Assembly (NCBI RefSeq): GCF_019649055.1
Contig: NW_026570248.1
Span: 744,001-808,000, forward strand
Length of the DNA stretch: 64,000 nt
Direction: 5' to 3'
Origin: Paramacrobiotus metropolitanus
Lineage: Eukaryota > Tardigrada > Eutardigrada > Parachela > Macrobiotidae
In this document: positions 37,055 to 48,925 of the stretch, one piece after another
How the letters are laid out: each line of letters starts with the position of its first letter
How positions within the stretch are numbered: position 1 is the stretch's first letter
The notes under the pieces: generated by a model
The model's database searches: none
Told to the model about the DNA's origin: nothing
Seen by the model: only the letters and a program-made list of their open reading frames with translations
Made by a program: the position numbers and the translations under genes

Positions 37055-38490
37055 TTTTTAGTATCTGTTAAGTTTGATATTTTTTAGAAATAGGTCCACA
37101 TGCAACGACCAACTGCGTGCACAATTAGTTGTACTGATAAAAAACAACGAAGTAGATTACTTAACGGTAACTTAAAGCTGTGTAAACTGAAACGTTAACA
37201 GACAGTCAGCTGTGGACATTGCTAACATTTTATAGCATTTTGTGGTATTGTGCTTGGTAAATGGTAATGCTTATCGTCAGTGATATAGCAAGTCACACGA
37301 GAATAGTCTGTTATGTGCCCGAGCACTCGAATTTTCGTTCGAGTTTTGGCGGTATTGGTGGAAAACTGCATTTTCGGGGTCGTAACACCTCCGTATGTAT
37401 GTACTTAAATTTTACATATGTCGTGGGTTGCTGCCGGTCAGTGGTGCATTACGGAATGTTTTGACGATCAGTCGGCACGTATTAATTTACAAAAATGCAA
37501 ATTTGCTTTATTTTTGCGGTGAGAGTGCAGACGATCTGAAGTGCCTCCGGGTTTATTTTGAGAGGGTGATCCTTTTTTTGAGTGCTTATGTCTCACATGG
37601 CCGCAAACCGAAATTACATAGATCATATCTTAAGAAATGATAAAATTTACAAGTTCGTAAGTTATGCCCCTTGATTGGATAATTTAGGATCTATATAATT
37701 GTTCACTAGATCTATATACGTCATACGGTAAGTCTAGTGACTTAAAATTAACGACTTTCTACATTAAATTAAATATAGCATAATTAATGTGTTCATTTGG
37801 TGTTTTCATAGAAGTGCAACGGCCTAGCAGGCTAGCATGGCCATGCATACAATACTTATAATTATGTATTTACCCCGCTAATAGTTTAAAAGAAAGTGAT
37901 TAATATATCTATACAAAATTTAAACTGGCAATAGACACCCAAATAACAATAATTGCACATTTACAAGCGCTGGTACAGTACAAGCACATACACTTATACA
38001 TTGTTATTGTACATATTCATTTCAAAAGGTCTAGCTCGTTAGCAGTAGGGAATCCATTAACAGTTTTAGCACTTAATACTAGTTATTGTAAATAAAAATA
38101 CAGTTACAAGAATTTTTTAATTTTAACGATCGAGCCATCGAGGTCACTCTCCAGAGCGGAATACCTTGAACGAATCTACACACGCTGCAAAGCGGTGAAA
38201 AGAAGCCCGCCACCAGATGGCTTCCGCCTTTCACGCACAGGCACAGCTGATTGGAGAGTGCTGAACTGCTGATCATTTTACGTCGGTCTGCACACAGATG
38301 CAGACTTAACACTATGTATGAAAAGAAGAAGACTAGTCTTCGCATAGGAATAGTGTTAACGTCTTGTTTTTGCTTTGTCTATGGAGATTTGTAACCAAAA
38401 TGTTACGCGCCTTTGATTCGCCCATTTTAGGGGAGTGGTTTAATATTTTCCGGAGGGCAAAATCCTGCAGAGCGCAGTGAGTCATCCATA
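37055..38490. other. Intergenic region upstream of SOD
   Basis: Nothing recognised. AT-rich, with short low-quality ORFs only. The first several hundred bases probably include the SOD promoter. Confidence 0.45.
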
Positions 38491-38500
38491 CATAAAGATA

Positions 38501-40507
38501 CCTAAACATCATGGCTGATTTAATCCTCTTGAAGGGATTGGATGGGCGCTATTCACGCAATTCGGTTCATTTTATGGACTTTAGCGTCGTGCTCAGTGGC
38601 AGCATTTACACATCCAATCTGCCACAAAATCCATTGGAAGTTGTTGCTTTTCAGTGCCTAAGCGCAAGCCCAAGCACAAAAATAATTAATATTACTGTAT
38701 TTGAAATTAGAATTTTAGTTTTATCAAAAGGAGGGCTTAAAAGCAAAGCGCAGAGCGTATCGACCCTGATAACAGGTACCCGATTTTCTGTTATTATGGT
38801 TAAGATTTCATTATTGTTAGAATCTGACTAGCGTGTGAAACATTTTGTGAATTGTAAAAGGTACCACATATCGACATATGCCTCGTTTAAGAGAAGAATT
38901 GAAGATGAATTTCTCTCGCTCGTACTAACTTTATTTTGACCAAATAACAAATGAACCTTTTTTCAGATACCTTTCCATATGTTACACTTTCAGACCAGCA
39001 ATGGAAGCATTACAAAACTGTTTTTGTTTAAAATGAAAAGTCAAGGACCGTTTTTGTCCTACCGAAACATGCTTACAAGAATTCTAAAATATCAATAAAT
39101 TATCTCTTCCATAAGGAAAGCCTTTCGACAACACTAACATGAGCACTCAGGTTAAGACTATGGTTAAAACTAAGATCAACAATCAGGTTTTCACTTTGAT
39201 CAGAACTAACGTTAGCACTCGGGTTATGGCTCCGGTCAAATTAAGGAAGTGGGCCGGTACAAGGTACAAATTCGTGTACATGCACGAAAAGTTAACTTGC
39301 ACTCCCAAACACATTTTTGGTTTTATTTTATGACATTCTGTAGCCAGATGACTTGTATACACGGGCGTGAAAACCGTTTGCGCGCAACATCCAGTTCAGG
39401 GAGCACCTGGCTATGAATATCGTTTTTACACCGATCCACTGATCTAGCATGTTTTTCGAATTTTAAAATGACTTTCAAAATTCTAAAATTCATTTTAAGA
39501 TTTTAAGCAAATCATGAAAGTCTAGATCGCTGTAAACACGAAAGACCGTGTGCATTTATGTGCAAAATTTGAAGTAGATCGGTCCATAATGAGACTTTTG
39601 GTACCGGAATGCAGGTAAACTTTTGGAATTTTCAAACAGCCATAACGTGTATACAAATCATCTGGCAACAGAATGTCATAAAATAAAACTAAAAATGTGT
39701 TTGGGAGTGCGCAAAGTTAACTTTTCGTGCATGTACACAATTTAGTACCTTGTACCGGCCCACTTCTAATTTGACGGGCCATAACCCGAGTGCTAACGTT
39801 AGTTCTGATCAAAGTGAAAACCTGATTGTTGATCTTAGTTTTAACCATAGTCTTAACCGAGTGCTCATGTTAGTGTTGTCGAAAGGCTTTCCTTAAGTGG
39901 AAGAGATAATTTATTGATATTTTAGAATTCTTTGTAAGCATGTTTCGGTAGGACAAAACGGTCCTTGACTTTTCATTTTAAACAAAAAACAGTTTTGTAA
40001 TGCTTCATTGCTGGTCTGAAAGTGTAACATATGGAAGGTATCTGAAAAAGGTTCATTTGTTATTTGGTCAAATAAAAGTTAGTACAGTGAGAGAATTCAT
40101 CTTCAATTCTTCTTCTTAAACGAGGCATATGTCGATATGTGGTACCTTTACAATTCACAAAATGTTTCACACGCTAGTCAGATTCTAACAATAATAAAAT
40201 CTTAACCATAATAACAGAAAATCGGGTACCTGTTATCAGGATCGATACGCTCTGCGCTTTGCTTTTAAGCCCTCCTTTTGATAAAAGCTAAAATTTCTAA
40301 TTTCAAATACAGTAGTATTAATTATTTTCGTGTTTGGGCTTGCGCTTAGGCACTGAAAAGCAACAACTTCCAATGGATTTTGTGGCAGATTGGATGTGTA
40401 AACGCTGCCACTGAGCACGACGCTTAAGTCCATAAATTGAACCGAATTGCGTGAATAGCGCCCATCCAATCCCTCCAGGAGGATTAGATCAGCCGTGATG
40501 TTTAGGT
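38501..40507. mobile_element. 2-kb foldback element with a 10-bp target duplication
   Basis: Left arm 38501 to about 39362 and right arm from about 39648 to 40507 are inverted copies of each other, both starting CCTAAACATC. Visually the arms differ at only a few percent of sites, around a unique spacer of about 285 bp. CATAAAGATA lies immediately outside on both sides (38491-38500 and 40508-40517), a 10-bp target-site duplication. Long inverted repeats with a 9-11 bp duplication resemble Mutator-like or FB-type non-autonomous elements. Each arm carries a short open frame starting near its tip (LDGRYSRNSV, LPQNPLEVVAFQCLSASP) that matches no family I know. No transposase seen. Confidence 0.85.
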
Positions 40508-40517
40508 CATAAAGATA

Positions 40518-42013
40518 CTGTATACGTTATGCATACAAAGACTAAGTATATACGGCTTGTTTTTGAATGGTTAACATTTTTAAGAGGGTAGTTTAGCATT
40601 GCTGGCAGTGTAACTGTGCAACCATCCACAGTTGGTTTAGTTACTTAAGTAAGCCGCTGACCGCTGGTTGCGTTCAACACTCCATCGAATGAAACGCTAG
40701 CTTTGTGTGTTATCGACTCATTCAATTTTGCTGAATCACCCAAGCAAGGACTTTGTAAGGATATTAGCAGTTACATTTAACGCAAAAGCCAAAAACATTT
40801 AGATGTTTTTTTAATTTAGAATTTGTTTTTGCTGAATGTTTTTAGAACATGCTGAATTTCTAATTTTAAATTTTGCAATTTAGAATTTGCCTTTTCATTT
40901 AAAACCGGTCAAGGGAAAATTCTGATTGCCGGTTCCCGAGCACCATAAAAACTGAAGGCGGTGGCTGTGGAGTAAAACGTACAAAATCGATTTTGCATTC
41001 TAATCACTTACTCAAAATGAACTTAAACGTTTCATAAGCGTGATTCCGCATGTTGAAATTTTTTGGCAGCGACAAAAGTTGTCACAGAAAGCAGCATGTT
41101 CTAAATTTTTGAAGTTGGATTGTTTTAAACAATGACTGATCAAGCGAGTTGGAGTCATCTTGCAAGTACGAGAAAAACAACCAGCCGTGAGAAACTGCAT
41201 TAAACCGTCGCCTGTTTGCGATTGCATCAGTTACAATGCACCTGTTAACGGGTGTTTTCAAAATATCAAATTTTTAATTTTGGTTCAATCCACACCAAAG
41301 GGGCTAAATTCAATATTTCAGGCAGAAAATGGGTGCTAAAATGAGCACATTCTCATTCCAGCAGCACGCTGCTGGAATGAAAATCTTCGAAAATTCGTAA
41401 CTTTGTTATTTTCCGTGCTGAATTTTTTTATATGCGCTTAAGAAATTTAAAATAATATATACTATTAGGAAGAATAACTGATTTTCTGGTTTGATCTCAA
41501 GGTTTGGCACTCAGAGCATACGTGCTTAGCATAGCCGCCTATGAAATCTCGAATGAGTCTTCCGTAGACAGGTACTTATGTTAGCAGCAAAGGCTCACAG
41601 TGAATAACCCGAAAACAACTGAGAATCAGTTTTTTTGCCTAACGGTATGCGTTATTTTGTATTTTTAAGCTTATACAAAGAATTTAACACTAAAATTTAC
41701 AAAATTACAGATTTTTGAAGATTTTATTCAGCAGCGTGCTCCATGGGCCGCCGCACGTACTTCAGCTACGTTGCTGCTAGACAGCTGGCAAAATTTTGCC
41801 AGCGGCCAGCAGTATGGCAAACAAAATCAACAATAAATTTAAGAAATAAGAATGGACTGCTTTGTAAATAGTATGCTCTCGTCGTACATTGTATAGTACT
41901 TAACTACCCTCCAAAATTGTTGCAGAACAGGTGCGTGTCACAATTTGGTTACTGACTCCCGTACACTGTTCAGAAACAAGCCGTATAATTATAGACTATA
42001 GAAAATCTCATGT
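40518..42013. other. Non-coding stretch between two foldback elements
   Basis: No exon supported, and in particular no trace of MSH2 N-terminal domains. A perfect 12-bp-stem hairpin lies at 41353-41380. Confidence 0.5.
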
Positions 42014-42022
42014 ATTCTCGAT

Positions 42023-42369
42023 GGCCCGCGCTCAAGCTCTGACTCTGACTCAGACTCTGACCGCTCAAACTCTGACTCTGACTACTCAAAGTCTGACTCT
42101 GACTGTCTAAACTCTGACTCTGACTCTGACTGAATAACCTAAGAATAACTTGAGAAACCTAAGAAACCTGAGAAACCTAAGAAACCTAAGAAAGCTGAGA
42201 AACCTAAGAAACCTAAGAAACCTAAGAAACCTAAGAAACCTATTAAGAAACCTAAGAAACCCTCAGAGTCAGAGTCAGACTTTGAGCGGTCAGAGTCAGA
42301 CTTTGAGTAGTCAGAGTCAGAGTTTGAGTGGTCAGAATCAGAGTCAGAGTCAGAGTTGGAGTCTAGGCC
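42023..42369. mobile_element. 347-bp foldback element made of simple repeats, 9-bp target duplication
   Basis: The left arm is a run of TCTGACTCTGAC-type hexamers, the right arm its inverted counterpart (GTCAGA repeats). The centre is about ten copies of the decamer AAGAAACCTA. The tips are GGCC at each end. ATTCTCGAT flanks both sides (42014-42022 and 42370-42378), a 9-bp target-site duplication. The ORFs on both strands (Leu-Arg-Asn or Gly-Phe-Leu repeats) arise from the repeats. Confidence 0.75.
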
Positions 42370-42378
42370 ATTCTCGAT

Positions 42379-42696
42379 ATATACCACGACCGACGGAACT
42401 ATTTCCGCGAGGAAATGCCACGATTTTTTTTTCGTAAAAACCTATCGGCCAATAAAAGTTATAAAATTTTTTGCACGAACATTATTACCTTTCATATTCC
42501 AAGTTTCAAAATATTATTCCTAGCTGGCTAGTGGTAAGACAAGTAAGACGCACGTGTACTGTAGAGCGATGCAGTGAATGAATGAATGGATGAATGTACA
42601 GACCGTATGATTGCAATTTGCAGATTGCAGGTCTGATGCTTTGTCATTGTGGTCCAAACGAACGATAGGATATTTATATCGGCTTAAGTTGACGTG
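42379..42696. other. Short spacer before the MSH2-like locus
   Basis: About 320 bp with no exon recognised; presumably the promoter or 5' untranslated region if the locus is transcribed. Confidence 0.4.
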
Positions 42697-45600
42697 ATGG
42701 ATTTAGACGAGAGTGAAGTTTTGGATTTGGATGCCGGAACGAACACTACAACAGCAGAATGGGATGCAACGGCAGACCCTAGTATCCTGGACGCCGATAC
42801 GGATACATCCGAACTCGGGAACAAGTGCTTTGTTATTCCACATCATGTCCGCAAAGCCTTGGATCTGACGGATGGTTTGTAACAAATCCACGGCTTGTGA
42901 ATTACGGGAAATGTGTCAACAGCATTTACTTGAATCTTCAGGGAAAGGAAGCTTGCTGAAACTGCTGCAGCGCTGTGGAACTCCACAAGGAGCTCGCTTA
43001 ATGGAGCGATGGCTGATTCATCCCCTGACGTGTGTTGCGGAAATCGGTAAACATTACGCGCCGTAAAAACTGGATTATATAGGAATTTTGGGAGCTGAAC
43101 CGCATATTTATGTTCGTTATTGTTATTGTGTAATTCAGAATATGGAAGATGTATATATTTTAGAATTTGTTAATTGTAAATTCGTACAAAAAGTCGTATT
43201 TTTTGATCGTGTGCTAAGCTGCTAAATGCACAAGACGATAATAATTCTCAACTACGATCGCCGAACTATAACATTTGATAGACAAATAAGTGTTTTGTTG
43301 GTAGAGGATCGGCTGGAACTTGTGGAATTATTCGTCAACAGTCCTTCTTTCCGTACCACAATTGCCGACACTTATGTCAAGAAATTTCCCGATTTTGCGC
43401 CCTTGGTCAAGAAATTAGAGAAGAAGAGGATCAGCCTGCAGGATTTGTACAAAATATTCGTCGCCGTCGAAAGGCTCCCGGCTCTTGTCCGTGCGTTGAA
43501 AGAAGGCCTGAGAGACGCCTCTGAGCGTGGTACACAACTAGTCCAGGAGAAGTTCACGTCGAAACTGCAGTCGTTCTACGAAATGCTGAGCAATTATCGG
43601 ATGTTGGTTAAGCAGACCGTTGATGTCGCTTATATCCAGAAAACCGGGGAATACAGGATTCGACCTGATGTTACGCCTGAGCTGGAAGGTACTTTTGTAT
43701 GAAACAGAAATCAAATGAAAGATTTACTGTATCGTGCATTTTCTGTTGCTGTACTATTCAAATAGCTTGTAGTATTATTCGGCTTTTTCTACAATGATAG
43801 TACAAACTAACTGTGCAAGATGTGTTTTTCTATAAAGAATTCGGTGCGTTTACTAGTCTTCCTTGCAGAAATGAGTGAGCAACAAGAGGATTTGCTGGAG
43901 CGGATGAAAAAGGACTGGACTAAACTTTCGAAGGAAGTGCAGCTGGAAAAAGAAAAAGCATTAAAATTTGAGTATGATCGCCGAGATGGATACTTGTATC
44001 GGGTTACTTCTAAGGTATAAGAAAATGCCGTTTTTGATAGCTACTATACTGTATGTTGCTTTGACAGATTTTAGTACAGTATCTGTAACAAAGTTACAAA
44101 GTATAGTGACGGTGTTCCTTTTCTTATATGTTAAGGATACGCTTCTCTTTGCAGTACATACAGTTTTTCTTTGGTTAATCATGTGTTTTGCATAATAACA
44201 CATCTCCATAACTGCATTGTACAGGAAGAGAAAAAATTGCGGCCACATGTGACACGACTTGGACTAATCCGTAAAAAGGATAAAACTTCGGGATTTTGTT
44301 TTCAAACGCCTGATTTGAAGAGCCTGGATGCTGAATATAAGGTCTTGCGCGACAGATACGAAGAATCCCAGCAGCATGTGATGGAAGAGCTGGTCAATAC
44401 AGCCGGTAAGCTTGGTGATTGTTGAACCGCGATAAAATTAAAATCAACAGATGCGGCTAGGATCCTTCTTATTGGATGTTCGAGAAAGTTAATTGCACGC
44501 TGTTGGGATTGCTACTGTAAAAGTGCACATCTATGTTTCGAAGACTTACATCACTGGTTGAATAATAAATAATTTATCGGCTGAGAATATACAGTGTCAA
44601 AACCAGTAATCTAAATTTAATGTTTAAAACATTTAGTGTATCAGGTAGCTGAAGTAGGTTTAATTATTAGCATGTGCCATGCCAGCCATGGCATGATGGC
44701 ACATTTACCCTTGTTCTGTTGTCTGTAGCTACTTTCCATGAGCCTTGTCGAACGCTCAATCAAATAATGGCACCTCTGGACGTGATCTGCGCTCTCGCTC
44801 GGGTTGCATGTGAAGCAACCATTCCGTATGTGCGCCCAAAAATCTTTCCGAAAGGTAAAGCATAAGGATTAATAATCCGGTATAATTATAACTCGTATTA
44901 CACCCATTACGCACTCACGGGGGCTTCTTTTTTTAACAGAAACAGGAACTATTGAGCTGATTGACAGTCGGCATCCATGCATCGAAAGCTTTCTTCACAA
45001 GGATTTCATTGCAAATTCTGTGCGATTCAAAGAAAACGAGGAAAGGTTCCATGGTAGGTGATATTACGGTACTTCATAGGGTGCATCTGGTTTGTAGGTT
45101 GCTTTAAGTATTATTCTTGCACAAATGGGAAGCTTCGTGCCATGCAGTTCTGCTGCGGTATCCTTGGTTGACGGAGTATATACTCGAATTGGTTCGGGCG
45201 ACAGTGTCACTAAAGGAGTCTCGACCTTTATGATGGAAATGCTAGAAACTCAAGACATTTTGAAGAAGGCCACGGAACATTCGCTTATCATTATTGATGA
45301 ACTTGGGAGGGGAACATCTACTTACGACGGATACGGACTTGCTTATGCTGTAGCGGAGTGGGTATTCTGACAGTGTTTACGTATTCTGCTAATCATGCAA
45401 ACTTTTGTGAGATCGGTAGTGTTTAGTGTTTATAACTTGCTGTAATACAGTAATATATCGTTAGGTGCTGAACTTGAGTTTTAGACTTTCAGTGCTTATG
45501 TAATTAAAAGGTGTCTTTCTATGTTTGTCAATATTAACTTTGAGTGAAGACCAGCAGAATATAAGGTGGTCGAACTACCTTGAACTAATCTTGTAGAGCG

Positions 45601-46139
45601 GTTGCCTCAAATTTCCGCACTATTTGGGACTATTTGGGTCTAACCGAACAGTGCCTGTTCTTTGGTTGGTAAAATACGATGGAAAACATTTTCTTAGAAA
45701 GTTTAACTAATTCATTCTTAGATTTTTTCTAATTTTAATTTGAGTGGTAATTTTATTTTTGCAGGCATATCGCGACTCGTTTGAAGTCATACTGCATGTT
45801 CACAACTCACTTCAACGAACTGGCGGAACTCCAGAAGGAAGTGAAGAGTGTTGTACTGAGTCAAGTGACCGCCGTGGTATCAGAGGATGGCATCGTCTTC
45901 CGGTATCAGGTTCAGCCAGGTGTTTCCCGAGAAAGTTTTGGTGTAAATATCGCAAGACTTACCGGCATGCCTTCCCACGTCATACAGGTAAGCGTAGTAT
46001 TGTTGTGCTTCTCTTATTCAGATCAGATGACTCGCTCCATGATAAAGGTATTGTGATATGATTTTGTCATTAGGATGCTGCCGCGATTCTTGACGAGCTC
46101 GAAAAAACGCATGCCATCGGTTCCTCTGTATCTTCTTAA
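42697..46139 (+). pseudogene. MSH2-like: MSH2-like mismatch-repair ATPase lacking N-terminal domains and the Walker A exon
   Basis: Ten exon-like segments: 42697-42874, 42942-43046, 43305-43688, 43869-44014, 44225-44405, 44729-44854, 44940-45053, 45098-45357, 45765-45987 and 46074-46139. They cover the MSH2 lever and clamp (CGTPQGARLMERW, FPDFAPLVKKLEKK, LYRVTSKEEKKLRPHV), the start of the ATPase (IDSRHPCIESFLH), Walker B ([17 protein letters not shown]) and the signature region (YCMFTTHFNEL). Missing are the mismatch-binding and connector domains (about 300 residues; an acidic 40-residue leader replaces them) and the segment containing the P-loop GPNMGGKS. Only 44 bp separate RFH at 45053 from [13 protein letters not shown] at 45098, and that junction is out of phase (1 versus 0). 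The C-terminal dimerisation helices are also absent. All other junctions keep phase, so decay or a collapsed assembly is recent. Confidence 0.8.
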
Positions 46140-46387
46140 AATGAATGAATGGGTCCTGTGCTCCTGTACAGATTGTTTTACGGTCTTTCGAGTTTTCTTG
46201 TTCCTAATTCCGATGGTGCCAGATTTAGAATAATCAATTTACTTAATTGTGACCAATTTGACTGATTTATCGGTATAGGCGCTTAAGCGCTTTTTGATGT
46301 TCTGGAATATTGGGCATGTATTTTGAGAGTTGGCGATTTGGCCCTGTCTCGCGAGCCAAGTGATACCGTGACTCACTGGTCAGTAAC

Positions 46388-47013
46388 AGTGACTAAACGA
46401 GACCCCCATCGACCTCGGGACTTTTTTTTAGACCAAATCTGACCTCGGGATAATTTTCAGCGCATTTTTCTGATATAGAAACCATTTTTCAAAATATTTT
46501 TGAAAGAAAAAATTTCTGACTGCTGGGGCTTCCGCCCTCAGTATCTTGGGCGGTTGTATGGCGCCGCTAACAAATCTTTTATTTTGCACTTTAGAGACTT
46601 TTTCTAGGTGAATCGATGTCGCTGATTCTGAATATGTTGCCAGAAAATTTTTTCGAGTCGAAGCAAAGAAAATTTTTTGATAAAAACAAAATTTTGTAAA
46701 ATCCACCTAAAATTTTTAAAACGCAAAATTCTTCCTTCAGATAACTAATACAATTTTTCTAACAACATATTCAGAATCAGCGATATCGATTTACCCAGAA
46801 AAAATTTTTGAAATGCAAAAATAAAAGATTTGTTAGCGGCGCCATTACAACCGCCCAAGATTACTGAGGGGCCCCGGCAGTCAGAGATTTTTTCTTTCAA
46901 AAAGCATTTTGAAAAATGGTTTCTATATCAGAAAAATGCGCTGAAAATTATCCCGAGGTCAGATTTGGTCTAAAAAAAAGTCCCGAGGTCGATGGGGGTC
47001 TCGTTTAGTCACT
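46388..47013. mobile_element. 626-bp foldback element with a 9-bp target duplication
   Basis: Inverted arms of roughly 250 bp begin AGTGACTAAACGAGACCCCC; the outer ~100 bases look essentially identical between arms, with divergence towards the centre (about 46700). GGTCAGTAA flanks both ends (46378-46386 and 47014-47022). No coding capacity. It lies 250 bp downstream of the MSH2-like stop codon. The terminal sequence differs from the other two foldbacks here, so it is a separate family. Confidence 0.82.
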
Positions 47014-47022
47014 GGTCAGTAA

Positions 47023-47818
47023 TGAGTATAAAGTACTATAAACTATAAAGTTCCGGAAATGTGTACTTTCATTATTAGTTTATAGCACTGGACGCCCCGG
47101 TGCACGATTGTTTCGGTACTTGCTGTGCATTTTACGCACTACTTTTTCGATAAGCAGTTATCGAACCCAACAGTGCACAAACGAAGACAGCAGTCGTGTA
47201 CCTGTACTCGTACCGAAATAAAACTGATAAATTTAAACAAAACAAAGTCTCACAGCAGGTTCGGTGAATAGTAAACGGATAAAAAAACGGAGGAAACGGA
47301 AGCAACTAGATGGACTAAGTCACTAAGATGTTATCCTTGGAAATACGGCAAAGCGGTAGTGTGGGACGGTGCTCTTCCTGAGTAGACCGTTTGTGCCGAT
47401 GTGTTTTTGGTCAATGGTCAGACATTGGAGTGAGCTGGCGCTGCAGCACAGATAGACGAACACCGGAAGTGCAAAGCGCAAGCCGTACGGTGGCCTGATA
47501 GTCGAATACGCTTCGATACGATTCGATTTCACTTTTCTATTGAAAGTGCTTGAAAAGGGTCAGATAGTGATAAGGAACACATCACGTTATAATCACTGGT
47601 TATAATCACGTAAACAGACTTTTAAAAAAAGCACTGTATAAGTGGCAAGCGAACGCTTACTGAGATTAACTGAAGAACTCTTCAAATTTAAAAAAAAAAC
47701 GATTGCTTTATGCAATTAATTTGTTTGAAAATGTGTCGGACTCACTGGTCAGTACGATAGTATGCTAGGATACTACTGGACATACTGGTAGCGCAACGAT
47801 GTGTTTTTAGATTACAAC
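47023..47818. other. Non-coding spacer between elements
   Basis: No exon recognised. It contains a second copy of GACTCACTGGTCAGTA near 47738-47753, the same 16 bases that border the left end of the element at 46388, possibly the footprint of a related insertion. Confidence 0.45.
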
Positions 47819-47820
47819 TA

Positions 47821-48292
47821 CTTCGCTTACTGCCTTATATGGGCTCCCCTTATATTACTCTACCTTATCTGGGCTCCCGGCTAGTGAGCAATACCCGTCA
47901 AATTATTTATCGGATTTATAGCAGAACCCTTTTCTACTTCTTTCAACCGGATTTACAAGTGAGCACATCAAAGAATTCCGAAATTTCACATCCGAATTAT
48001 ATTTATATAATTATATTATCTACATATATTTTTCATTAATTTCAACCGGATTTGCCAATGAACAAACTAAAAAATGCCACAAACGTTCATACAAACTCAA
48101 TGCTACAAAAGTACTGGCGAAATAAGTATTTCAAGTACATACATCTAAATTTTCATTCAGTCATACACTGATAACAGCTGCAAAACTGTGAGTAATAACG
48201 TAACCGCCAATGTAGAGGGTTGCTCATATTGCTCGGGAGCCCAGATAAGGGAGAGTAATATAAGGGGAGCCCATATAAGGCAGTAAGCGAAG
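47821..48292. mobile_element. 472-bp MITE flanked by TA, mariner-like
   Basis: Terminal inverted repeats of about 59 bp with one mismatch begin CTTCGCTTACTGCCTTATAT. TA lies immediately outside each end (47819-47820 and 48293-48294), fitting a Tc1/mariner-type target. The interior is AT-rich with an imperfect direct repeat of TTTCAACCGGATTT. No transposase. Confidence 0.75.
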
Positions 48293-48925
48293 TATACGTG
48301 GTTCCACGGGTGTCCAGCTGTACGAATTGCATTGCGGTCCAATAAGTAGAACTTAATCCTTTGCCGTTTTTTTCAAAATTGTATCTGATCCGGATACAAT
48401 ATTTAGAGAAAGACTAGCATAATTCATATATGTCAAGTAAAATTTCTGCGAAAGACAGCTCACAAATCTGTAAACTGATGCCCCACGAACAAGGACATCT
48501 ACAGGCTGCAGCGGTATACAAAACCGCAAGACCATTATCATCACCTGCGTCACTGCGTGATACAGCAGAACTACAGACAGAGTAAAGGAAATAGCCTTTG
48601 TCCAGAAAGACACAGAAGACTTTCTCAGTTTGGAATCCTTTACGGAATTTTACCAGACTTGAAGTTCGACCAGACGTGAAGTCCTTTGTGGTTGTCTGCT
48701 GTTGTGCCGCAGTAATAATAATAATAATAGTAATTATTATCTTATATAACCGGACAGATACTTAATTAAACAGCCGGCAGTCCGGCTGAAATACTTATGG
48801 TTAACCAAAGACAACGGCTAAACCGACTGCACGCACACAGCGCGTCAAACAGTCCGGGTAATAGATAATTAAACTTTACCACCACACAACTTATATAATA
48901 TCTATATGTATGTATTTATACGTAG

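Noticed and set aside
42139-42437. Repeat-coded ORFs (Leu-Arg-Asn on one strand, Gly-Phe-Leu on the other)
   Set aside because: Products of the decamer and hexamer repeats inside the foldback element; no conserved protein.
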